Assembly: GCA_001051155.2 (NCBI GenBank)
Contig: JYIP02000002.1
Coordinates: 69,583 to 133,582 of the forward strand
Direction of reading: 5' to 3'
DNA length: 64,000 bases
Origin: Chrysoporthe austroafricana
Lineage: Eukaryota; Ascomycota; Sordariomycetes; Diaporthales; Cryphonectriaceae
In this document: positions 46,810-56,811 of the stretch, one piece after another
Layout: every line of letters starts with the position of its first letter
Numbering within the stretch: the stretch's first letter is position 1
Program-made: the position numbers and the translations under genes
Notes under the pieces: generated by a model
Databases searched by the model: none
The model's input: the letters and a program-made list of their open reading frames with translations, nothing else
Told to the model about the DNA's origin: nothing

Positions 46810-47449
46810 ACCTTTCTACTTATGAGCAAGTACGCCAGTGTAAGCAAGATATGTATATAGAATATCTCTTGAGAGGGTTCGCTCCTCACTTGTTAGAGCA
46901 ATTATAGATTTTACTTTCAATATTTGTCCATATGGCTCGCAACGTGGCGATGATAACGATCTCGAGCCTGTATCCCACGTCAATAAAAACGTAACGCGGC
47001 CTTGATGATTCCGCGGTTGCGGCTGCGGTTTGGCCTCCCGGGGTCGCGCCGCCTCCCTTGCAGGCATTGACACGACGAAGGAGTACGTACCTGATAATAT
47101 CATTTTGATTCGGTAAAGTGCGCGGAACGTGTGCGATGCTTTCGAGGGAGCAGATGCGTCGTATATTCATAGTTGTGATTATATAGAATTGAGATTCTGC
47201 GAGTGGTCAATGAGAATGTGACGCTACTAATTCCTGAAATAAAGTCACGGGCTAGTTGCCGGGTATACTATTGTGGAAATGGCAGCAAATTTACTCAAAG
47301 AGACTTAGGGAGTGAAGTAATGTGGGTTTGACTTTAGTTAGCGATAAATAGGGGACCGGCGCATAAGGCCCATAACTGCTAGCAGGATGTAAATTCGGGA
47401 AAGTACATGATATTAATATCATCGAAGTGTGCACCACCCACGTCTTCAA
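46810..47449. other. intergenic between convergent genes
   Basis: Both neighbours end here; it should carry two 3' UTRs. No repeat or gene seen. Confidence 0.5.
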
Positions 47450-48514
47450 CTACGAGACGGGAGCTTCAGAGTCGTGATACTTTCCCAGCTTCAACAACGC
47501 CTTCGCATTCTCTCTGCCAATTTTCCTGTAATTCTCCAACCCCCCGACCGCAGCCTTGACCTCCTCGGCCCTCCCGTCCCACCATGCGGAGCAATTCTGG
47601 ATCGTCTCATACGGGTAGTCCACGCTAAAGAGGACACGGTCTGCACCGATCGCATCGACCACGAACTTCAGAGACTGGGTGCAGAAGTGCCCACTGGTTG
47701 TGACCCAGATGTTGTTTTTAAAGTAGTGGTAGATGTCTCTCTTACAGATTCTGTCGTATCCCTGCTCTAACGCAATCGGTCGCTCGACGTCCTCGATCCA
47801 GTGATTCATACGCCAGAAGTCGAAGGGGAGGTGCTCGCCAAGGTGACCGACGATAACCTTCGCCTTGGGAAAGCGGTCGAACACCCCGTTAGTGATGAGG
47901 CCGAGGAGGTGCAAGTTGACGGCGTTCGCGAAAGAAAGGGGCGGCCCGATCAGGAACTTGCGCTGAGCATACAGCTTGTCGTAGATGACATCTGTGGGAG
48001 CAGCAGGGTGTATGTACAGCGGGACGTCCAGGTCCTGGAGGACTTGCCAGAAAGGGTCGTATGCTGGCTGGTCGTAGAATAGGTATGTCTCTCCATTAGG
48101 ACCGGCATGCTGGAAATCGCAGAGGAGAGCGCCGTGGAATCCAAGCTCCTTGACGCACCGCGTCAGCTCCTTGCTGGCTTGGACCGGGTCATGCATAGAA
48201 AGGCAGGCAAAGGCGCCCAGCTTGTCGGGTTTAGACTTGATCTGTTCAGCAACCCAATTGTTGACCTCGGTAGCACGTCGTTCGGCCTCGGCCTTGTCCC
48301 AGATACCCTGAATACCAGGCACAGTGAGAGACACGATGGTGTAGCCGATGCCATGTTGGTCGGCCAACTTGACACGCTTATCGTTGATGTCGCTTATCGC
48401 GCTCATGTACCGCTCCCGGTCCAAAGGGTTAATGTAGAGGGATGCCTCACGCTGAGATTTAGCCTCCATACCGGACATCTCAAAGGCTTCTTCGAGTGCG
48501 ATCTTTCCCAACAT
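47450..48514 (-). CDS. amidohydrolase-family decarboxylase (2,3-dihydroxybenzoate/salicylate decarboxylase-like)
   Basis: A single-exon gene of 354 codons beginning MLGKIALEEAFE, the diagnostic start of fungal 2,3-dihydroxybenzoate decarboxylases of the amidohydrolase-2 (ACMSD) family. The metal or substrate residues expected are present: Glu in ALEEAF, His in PLYIHPAAPT, His in VIVGHLGEHLPFD, and the essential Asp in FSVDYPYE. GPPLSFANAVNLHLLG and NIWVTTSGHF also match. These cytosolic enzymes remove CO2 from hydroxybenzoic acids (or run in reverse) without a cofactor other than a divalent metal. The nearby salicylate-hydroxylase-like remnant is 30 kb away and broken, so no pathway link is claimed. 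Exact substrate (dihydroxybenzoate, salicylate or resorcylate) cannot be settled from sequence. Confidence 0.9.
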   Translation of the reverse strand: MLGKIALEEAFEMSGMEAKSQREASLYINPLDRERYMSAISDINDKRVKLADQHGIGYTIVSLTVPGIQGIWDKAEAERRATEVNNWVAEQIKSKPDKLGAFACLSMHDPVQASKELTRCVKELGFHGALLCDFQHAGPNGETYLFYDQPAYDPFWQVLQDLDVPLYIHPAAPTDVIYDKLYAQRKFLIGPPLSFANAVNLHLLGLITNGVFDRFPKAKVIVGHLGEHLPFDFWRMNHWIEDVERPIALEQGYDRICKRDIYHYFKNNIWVTTSGHFCTQSLKFVVDAIGADRVLFSVDYPYETIQNCSAWWDGRAEEVKAAVGGLENYRKIGRENAKALLKLGKYHDSEAPVS

Positions 48515-50428
48515 CTTGATTCAGAAAAATAGAGTGCTGGTTGGCAGGATATTGACAGTGAAAAGATGATTTATGAATTTGGTAAAAGCATGTAGATGGG
48601 TGATCTTAAAGTGCGTTTTGTGTTCTAGATGGTGAACAACAACGGATATCAATCGAATGCTCTTTGGTATTCTAAGCCGCTACTTATAGATTTCTATGTT
48701 CTCTACTTATTCTCTAGCACGCTGTTCGCGTCGTTCGTAACGCGCGAAGAGTAGCACGAACGCTTTTCTTCGGCACATCGGGTACCATTAGGCAAGATGT
48801 TGTAGACAGGTTAGTGACTAGCATGTCGAGATCATCATCTGATGTGCTAGAGAATCTCGAGATGTTAGGGATACGAACGTAATTTTTGTGGGCCTTCGGC
48901 CCACGTCGCAGTGCGGTTTCGGACCGAGATCCACCCAATAGATGTTTCAAGATCCGCCTCTAACATCACATAGTACTTGTGCATGCATTATGTCGTCCGC
49001 ATCTTACGATATAGACGCAGCGAAAAGCGTATATCATAGAAACGAATAGCCAGGAGCGGTTTGCAAGTGCCCTCAGCCTGCAGCATAATAGTACTGGGCT
49101 AGTAGTGAAAATTATCAAAGGGATATCACGCTTTTCCCATAATAAAGCTCTGGGACCGTTGAATATCAGCTTTGATTAATGGACACGTACCTTTCTAAGA
49201 GCTACAGTGTACGTCAACTGAGCCCCACAGTATTGACACTTCTCGCATTTGCAGATAGTCAGGACTCCTTTAAGTAGCCAAGGCCGATGGAGTCGACCGA
49301 AGCGGAACCTCTCCGCATTGTCAGCTCCATAAGAGCGTAAGAGGGTCCAAGGTTATGGATCGCATTTTCATGGGGCAGAGAACAGTCCGGGGTCGGCTGA
49401 TGAGTGATAGAGAGGCTTATGAACGACGTTGACGCTGGTACGCTGTCCCATGAATCTTCAGCGGCGAAGCTGAGCTGCAAAGGGCTGGCGATATCCATCG
49501 GGATAGCTGGTTGAGTTTAGAGAAATGTCACGCAGCTTAGAAGGTGATGGACTGGATGTTTGAAAGAGGACCAAATTCTGGATATCGCAACATTACGTGA
49601 GCTACAGAAAGGGCAGCCCGGTCCCCAATGACTCGATAGCTTGCAATCCGGTTCGCAACTGGTTCTTACCCCTCGCATAGTAGCGACCATCACCCATGGC
49701 CTTCTAACCAATAACAGTGGAGCGAATGTGAACTAGATTCCTTCCAAGCCTCCCGGACTGCCAAATGCGATACGTTTGCCCGATGAGGTAGATACCTAGA
49801 TAGGACGGCCGGTGACTTCAAAGTGCTATGTCAACCTTACTTTGATCCATCCCTCGAATAGTAACCTTGGTTTCCTTCCAGACGCGAACTCCCGAACATT
49901 GGAATTTACAGTGCCCTGCGGTCCAACAAGGCTGTTGGTAGAGGCCGCTGAAATGATTATATTGACCTGCTGCAGACCGCCTGCATGCCATCAAGGCCAA
50001 AAATTAGTTATCTGTCTCATAGACTCTCCAATAATGTTTCTAACTCTTGTATAGCTTAGCATGGACATCGCCCATCCCACCGCGGAAGAGAGACTGCCCG
50101 ACGCTTGGACGGTCGTTGCTGTCGTGTGTAACTGGCAGATTGGGGTCTCGATCCTAGTGATCGTAGATTTGTTAGCAATGTGCTTCAAGTATATGGATTT
50201 CAAGAATATCGGTGATATTAAATGCTAGCGAAGGTCTAACTGGGTGTTGATCGTTCCGGTGTTGTGAGACGCCACCTTATCTTGTTACCAGAAGATGTTA
50301 ATTTTACCATTGATCAGAGTATCAGGGGGGGTCAGCTTATAGGAACGGCCATTAGTGGAAAGTACTGTAGTATTGTAGAAAAGTAGAGCAGCTAATACCC
50401 TAGGCCTGCCTGGCTTTGGTTTTTTTTT

Positions 50429-50492
<64 letters not shown>

Positions 50493-50512
50493 NTAGTCCC
50501 CTGGCCTCTCGT

Positions 50513-50570
<58 letters not shown>

Positions 50571-50912
50571 GCGTTTATATAACTATAAACCAGCTTCTCA
50601 CAGCCATTCTTATTTTCTTGTGTCTAGGAAGATCAATTCTCAGCACTCGTTTAATTAATTTCCTGCTCGAAAGGCTGCTTGCTTCTCCCCAAGTGCTCCT
50701 TTTTCGCGACCTGCCTGCAGGTCCGACTCAAGTGGCGTTCCCCCGACAACCGTGCGCGCACAGCCGCATGTAGACCACATCAGCCTCTCAACAACGAAAG
50801 GTTACAACGAAAGGTTCAGTACGAACGTACTGCTTCTCGACATCAATACTTCAACAACCATGTGGCTCATCCCATCCCATTCCGTCCTCCTTTCGTTGGG
50901 AACAATACGGCT
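48515..50912. other. intergenic; hairpin and poly-T, no gene recognised
   Basis: Nothing coding is convincing over 2.4 kb. A perfect 17-nt palindromic hairpin (GTGGGCC/GGCCCAC) is at 48888-48904. The poly-T block with an undetermined base is listed separately. Confidence 0.45.
50419..50569. repeat. double poly-T tract with an undetermined base
   Basis: Two long T runs (about 62 nt after a C at 50430, and about 55 nt) are separated by N at 50493 and a 20-nt unique spacer. Tracts of this length are prone to assembly error, so the true length and spacer should not be trusted. Confidence 0.85.
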
Positions 50913-52991
50913 ATGAGGTTGAGATCCGAGATTCTGGCCTGGTTGTCCCAGACCCACGACGAAACCGACGGCGCATCGTCACCACCGTCCACGTCGGCGT
51001 CGGCGCCTACGCAGGAGAGGCAGCAACAACGCCCAGATCGAATCAGATTCCAGGGAGGAGAGCAGGGAGGAGAAGAGGAGGAGGAACAGCGTCCCGAGCA
51101 GTACACGCATCACAATTACCAGTTACAGCAGTGTTTGTCGACGTGCATACACGGAAATACTAGGCGCAAGCGCAAGCGCAAACATCAAGCGGACCACCAA
51201 CTAGAAACACAGCCGAAAGCCCGTGACTGCGCCTCCACCCCTTCCTCGACGTCCGAGACCTCAAGAGAAGCCACGACGGACTCGTATCTGCTCCCGACAC
51301 CGCCAATATCGACTACCCCCCGCCAGTTGAAACGGCAGCGCCGACACTCGGACCGCGAAGATGCTGCTGTTGCGGCTCTCGATCCCGAGGGCGACATGGA
51401 TGGTATCCATCTCCGAGGGCGCAATAGCGGCGATATCGTTAGAAGTTTGGATGAGGCAACTGCCGCGGTAGACATAGAAGCAACCCCGCGAGCGCGAGCA
51501 CAAGCACGACACCAACACCAGCATCTTGATGATAGTGAACGCGCGCGGACACAAGGCGGAGGCAGCCAGGGCCTTGCCCTTGCTCTTGCGCCGTTGTTTG
51601 CACCCCACGCGGTGGCCTCGGCCCATTCCGACTCGATGGTCTCCGCGAGTACGACAGCATCTTCGACATCATCTACCTCCAAATCGCCACGCAGGAGACT
51701 CGCCCATCTCAACATTGGAGACCACGCTGTCGACTCTCACCCATTGTCCCTCGCCGGCGCTCACTCCACTCGGCTGCCTCAGGGCCTTGTTCGCCTGTTA
51801 TTAGAGATTGAGGAGGTCGCCATGGGCAGTCCAGTCATTTCACTGGAGCGCAAGGTCAGTCAATGCTTCCTCTGATTGTCCGCCTAGCCTGGCATAACGA
51901 CAATAAGACTAACAACGTCAGCAAGATTCCCATTGCCTGCCTGTCTTCCTGGCTAATTGCGTGTATCTTACCACCTTTTGCAGCCCGAATTTGAGAAGTT
52001 CCGAGAATATCCTGCCGTGCGGCCTTGATCCGACTCCATCTACCTCCCAACCCGTGAACGCGATATCGTGGGGCCATGTCCAGCGCTCCAGGACGTCGTC
52101 TCCATCCTGCACGAGGCCACACGCTGTCAGGAAAAGATGCAGACTGATTCAGGCTGGAACAGCGCCGTCCATTTCCCTCTGCTGCGACTGGCTGTCCACG
52201 GGCAGACCATGAGGAAACAACAGCTAATAGATGTCGAGATATGGTTTGTCCGCGCGGTCCCTGCCTCAGCTCGATACACTCTATGGCCAATGCTGACGTC
52301 TTTTCTCACTCGAACGTAGTACCGCAGCCGGCATTATTAAGGACTATCACCATGTCTACTCGCCATCTACGAAAAAGGTGGACCTAGTCCTCCACATCGA
52401 GCCTTCAGCCGACTGCGCGGACGCCGGGAAAGTCACCAGGCGCATCGAGGAGCTCCGCGCGACTCTCCCCGGCATATCTATTAATCACACCGACTTCGAA
52501 GCCCTGCTTCAGTGCCCCGTCGCCGTGAGCATCGAGACTAAGCGCCCGAGCGCTCCGGCCGACGCGGCCAGCCTGCAGGTGGGTGTATGGTCTGCCGCGC
52601 GTTGGAGTTTTCTACAGAAGATACTCGAGAGGCGAGAGAGGAGCGAAAACAGCTATAGCAACAACGCAGCTCGATTGCCAGAATACATACCTGCGCTTGT
52701 CGTTGTTGGTCACGACTGGACCCTAGCCGCCACTACCCGAGACGAGAGCAAGACTGTAAGTCGCATACACAGTCCATTAACCTAAATACAGAACAGTTGA
52801 TTCTGACTAAGAGATCGCTGTGATCATTTTGTAACTAGACCTTATGGACGGATTTCTCGATCGGTGACACTCGAACCATCATTTGTATCTATCGTATTAT
52901 CTGGGCCATACAAAAGCTGGCCAACTGGGCAAGGGACGAATACTGGCCATGGTTTAAGGAAGTGGTGCTTGAAATGCTTGAAATGAACTAG
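50913..52991 (+). pseudogene. PD-(D/E)XK nuclease-like fungal protein with one in-frame TGA
   Basis: Exons 50913-51854, 51984-52243, 52320-52755 and 52839-52991 join in phase over 597 codons, with a single TGA at 52026-52028. The long first exon is low-complexity (Gln, Ser, Arg-rich; KRKRK signals) after MRLRSEILAWLSQ, a usual start for this family. The conserved part includes CPALQDVVSILHEATRC, WNSAVHFPLLRLAV, VDLVLHIEPS and CPVAVSIETKRP. The D...ExK elements form the PD-(D/E)XK core. It then reads LQVGVWSAARW, ALVVVGHDWTL and a tail ending WPWFKEVVLEML. These proteins are abundant in fungi; nuclease activity is mostly untested. The stop falls before the nuclease-like core, so the product is probably truncated, unless the base is a sequencing error. 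Confidence 0.75.
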
Positions 52992-53855
52992 GGGGGGTTG
53001 ATATGGGTATTGAAGGGTGCCGGTCAGATATGACACAATCAGGACCACAAGCACGAGTGCTAGCTGGCGGCGTAGCGAGGAGACGTGTCGACGCTCCAGG
53101 GGGCCGGACAAACTCCCAGAAGCAGATACTATCCTACCGTTTCGTGAATTCTTTTAAGCACAAACCCCTCTAAAAGTATCACGAGGCGACCTAGTGCGAG
53201 TGCAGGTCGCAAGAGGATGGCATTGTCAGGCTTTGTGTCGATCTACGTTCAGTCTTTAAGTCGAAGAAGTTGGCAAGGCTTTGTCGGGCGGTCTTGTAGG
53301 CTAATAAGCTCTAGTCGACGTTCTCCTAGACTACGAGGTTGGTCTCGGCCGGTGTGGTACCAAGATCCGGACAAGGATGGCACTCGCCTAAATGTGGGCA
53401 TCTTCTACCTGCAAGGATAGGGTCTCTACGGTGTTGACTTGAGTTTGGTGACAGCAGCTTGGTCCAACTCCAGAACTTCAGCGTGGGACCCCGCGCGATA
53501 TATATCTAGGGACCGCCGATGAGGCGACGCTCGTTGTCTTAGGAGTTGCTATGCCTTTGCTTCTGAGAGCCATGGATTCAGCCCAGCGTCTGGATATGCA
53601 CAATCCTTGATAGCAGTGATTTGATTTTCTCGCCGCGCACATCTGAACTTCGGGATGGAACGGAGGCCACATTACGATACTCGAGTCCTACTAAGAATTG
53701 GGGAAGCATTTCTAGGGATAGACCAGCGAGTCATCTTTGCGATGAGGTCGGGGTCTGGCAGGATGATTTCGAGAAGGTCGAGCGCTGCGTCACTTAATGG
53801 AGGCAGATATCCCACCCGCTTATAAAAGGTGACCAAAGGATCTTCGCATTGTGAT
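52992..53855. other. intergenic, nothing recognised
   Basis: No gene, repeat or RNA seen. Confidence 0.45.
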
Positions 53856-54290
53856 TCAGACTCCTCGGGTGTTTCGCGCTGCCCTCGATGAATCCTTAAC
53901 GGTGTCCTTGACCGTGTCGATATTTGAGCCAATCTGCAGACTTCTTTCCGCTATTCGGTCAGTCTCGCTTCTAATATGATCCTGATCAAGGCTAGTGATG
54001 GGCTAAAGGGCTCGAGGTTCTCTATTGCTTGTCCTCTGTGTCCTAGTTGGTCTAGATTTGCGGGAGATTTTGTCATGGTCAAATTCCGTATCAACCACCT
54101 CGCCCGGAGTAGCTCTAGTCTTGCGGCGACCACTGGTGGATGAAACAGGGCCTCGAGATCTTTTCCCCTTCTTTCGGGCTTGGCTGGGTATGCTCTGCCG
54201 GTTGACCCTCGCAGGAAGTTTTTTGCCTGGGGTGGTTGTTGATTCACGTTGACTAATTGCTCTCCTTCGTGATCGTAACCCTGGGGTCAG
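53856..54290 (-). pseudogene. remnant of a basic, disordered protein; unknown
   Basis: One minus-strand frame reads as a Lys/Arg/Ser/Thr-rich, probably unstructured protein (STTTPGKKLPARVN, ARKKGKRSRGPVSSTSGRRK, SRKSRPTRTQRTSN), then a polar helical end (RIAERSLQIGSNIDTVKD) to a stop at 53858-53856. A TAG near 54006 interrupts it. Another frame over the same DNA is also partly open, so the choice rests on composition only. No domain is recognised; nuclear localisation would fit the basic stretches. Confidence 0.3.
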
Positions 54291-55482
54291 CTCTTATATT
54301 CGCTGTGTGTGCGATCTAGTCGATAAATCTGAAACCTGTAACTCAGCTCTTCAATTGTCCTGGCATTCTGGCTCGGCGAATTATGCAAAAGACTGGCTCC
54401 TAGGCACTTCTTGAAATCCTCGTGGAAGGATTGGCGGTGTTGAAACCAACGCTTTTAATGCAGCTCAACTAGCACAGGTTGCACACGAGCGACCCCCCTA
54501 GATAACCAGAGGACACGAAGAGCACCCATCAATCAGGAGAGAGGAAGTCTGCAACCACCTGCACTTCGACGCACAATTGCTTGAGGGTCGGGAGGGATAT
54601 GAGCCTCATATTGACCATTGGGAGTGTCTGCCCAAGAGCGATATGTAGGCATGCCCAGGATATCGACCGGATTGATCACCAATTCCGCTGCATACGCAAG
54701 CAGCGGCGAGGTTTGCCCAGGTCATATTCAATGCCGCCTCCTGCTGGAAAGCCCGATGTTTATCCTATCTTCTTATGCACAACGCCTCCCGAAGAAGTGT
54801 GCCGTTCTGTCGGGCCGACGAGGGGGCGTGACGGAGCATCCGATCGGCCATGCTGGCTGGCACCTACGTGTATGGAGGTATGTATGGATGTTATTCTAAT
54901 CGAATGGAATATTAACATCTATTAGCACAATGGAATATTTAATCAAGGAGGACGATCACTCATCTCAAAGCCTCGCAGCAATGGAAGAGCCAGAGCCGCT
55001 GGATTGCGTTGCGTCGGGCTGGGCCTCAACTCGCGAGAGCAGAGCAGGGAAAGATACATATGCCACCATCAATAATTGGCTCTGGCTGAGTTGCAAACCA
55101 ACTAAACAAACTTGTCAAAGGAGCTGTATCCTTGGGCACGCCACACCGCTCTAGGCTGCGGAGAGAGGTGATCCAGCCGTGATGACACCATAGGTTCGTC
55201 ATGCTCATGCCCGCAAGGTCTGCTAGCGATGGGATTTCCTGCGCCCGCTCTACACTAGTATCTTGGATCATTTCAGAATACTTACATAGGTTATATATGA
55301 TGGTTTTCTGGAGCTCAAAAAAGTGATCAGATGCTGTGGTTGCACGGGAAAAAACAAATACCATTGTTCTGAGTATACGAAATTGGCGAATAGTAGCATA
55401 TCAGCTGCACACTAGGTATCCCCACACGTCTTTCAGTGCTGCAACAAGCCAGCTAATGTTCCTCGAGCGATTGCTAATATTG
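54291..55482. other. intergenic or unrecognised exons
   Basis: A minus-strand open frame at 55364-55026 could be a 3' exon of the gene listed next, but the joins are unclear. Nothing else is supported. Confidence 0.35.
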
Positions 55483-55899
55483 TCACTGTGCATCGCCAAT
55501 ATCCAAGAACTGGGTTCCCATCCCAAGGAGACACGTATCCACGTCGTTTGAAGGTGGGACAACATCCATCCCAGAAGGCGGAGCAATATTGACAAACTCC
55601 TCCTCGCGCTGACTGCCAGGCTCACAGATCATGCTGTCGGTGTCCTTGCTGTTTTGGCAGGGTTGCAGCTTCGGTCTGCCCGCAGTCAGCCTCCAGATCT
55701 TTTCGATGGATACACTTGAAAAAAAACACACTTGTTCGTGGCGTTGCCTCTTTTTGTGGAGCTCCCCGTGTTCTTGGTCGAGGGCATAGCGATTGGATGG
55801 ATTGTGTTCGAAATAGTTACGAGTTGAGTCACTGAAGAGCAGATACAGGATGAAGAAGAGCTCGGTAGCAAGGATCGCTGCTAGGTATTTTCCTATCAC
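55483..55899 (-). CDS. hypothetical single-pass membrane protein
   Basis: A 138-codon frame starts with a short hydrophobic segment (YLAAILATELFFILYLLFS, residues 4-22) followed by a polar, charged tail (HGELHKKRQRHEQ, later REEEFVNIAPPSG). No family is recognised. After FLDIGDAQ the frame stops, while the adjacent frame continues plausibly (NISNRSRNISWLVAALKDVW), so further exons or a frameshift are likely. Treat as tentative. Confidence 0.35.
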   Translation of the reverse strand: MIGKYLAAILATELFFILYLLFSDSTRNYFEHNPSNRYALDQEHGELHKKRQRHEQVCFFSSVSIEKIWRLTAGRPKLQPCQNSKDTDSMICEPGSQREEEFVNIAPPSGMDVVPPSNDVDTCLLGMGTQFLDIGDAQ

Positions 55900-56811
55900 T
55901 TGGGAGATATAGTGTGATAATTATATACTCAGGTGAACGTGCCCGAAACTCAGTCTGTGATCGTGCTTCCTACACGAAAGTGGTGCTCGTGAAAGATGTG
56001 GCCCAACACCTCGACCACAAGTTGACAATTTGTGTTCAATTGAGCGCATGTAGCTCTTTGCACACAAGTTAGTCACACTCAAGTCATCTCTACTGTGTTT
56101 GTCCCGGGTCTTCTTAATAGCAGAGAAGCATATGTAGATCCCGATAAGTCTAGCATAGGTATCAACTAGCTACTATTAATTAATTAATATTGAGGTTAGG
56201 TGACTTGCGATCTCGGCTTTTTCTATTGCTGTACATACAAGACTTTCCATATAAACCCTGCACACCCATCAAAAGAGACGACTCCAGGCTGGGCGAAGAG
56301 GAGATTTTTAGGAGATAATGGAGCAGGTATGTTTGTTGTATTGTAATTAGTTTTTTATGATCACACAAGCAAGTTAATGCCGCGGGGCGTGAAGCATCCT
56401 CATGCCATCGTGCTACGAGACCCTAGAGACTGTATGCAAGAATACGTTGCACTAGTTGTGTTCAGCAGGGGAACAGGTCTCCCACGTTTCATCCCCCAAA
56501 CCAGGCAACCCAATTGAATGATTGTGTGCGGCGTCCGTCCCACTATCACAATGTGCAGAAAATCTGTACACAGCCGCACACATGCCGCACATCTGTGTTG
56601 GGCCTAACCACAACGGGTGTGACCGAAGCAGTCGAGGGGCTTAGCCAGACACATGCAGATTAATGAGGGCGTCTCCTCATTTCACCGCTGATTTTTTTTT
56701 ACATCGACGCTCTATCCCTCAGCTCAAGTCCCGATGACAAGGAAAGTCACCGCAACATCTTCAGACGAGGTCATGACGAAAGCATCATATCAGGCGAGCC
56801 CGAACTGAGCG
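55900..56811. other. intergenic, upstream region of the zinc-finger gene
   Basis: No gene recognised. The right end should contain the promoter and possibly the true first exon of the transcription factor. Confidence 0.45.
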
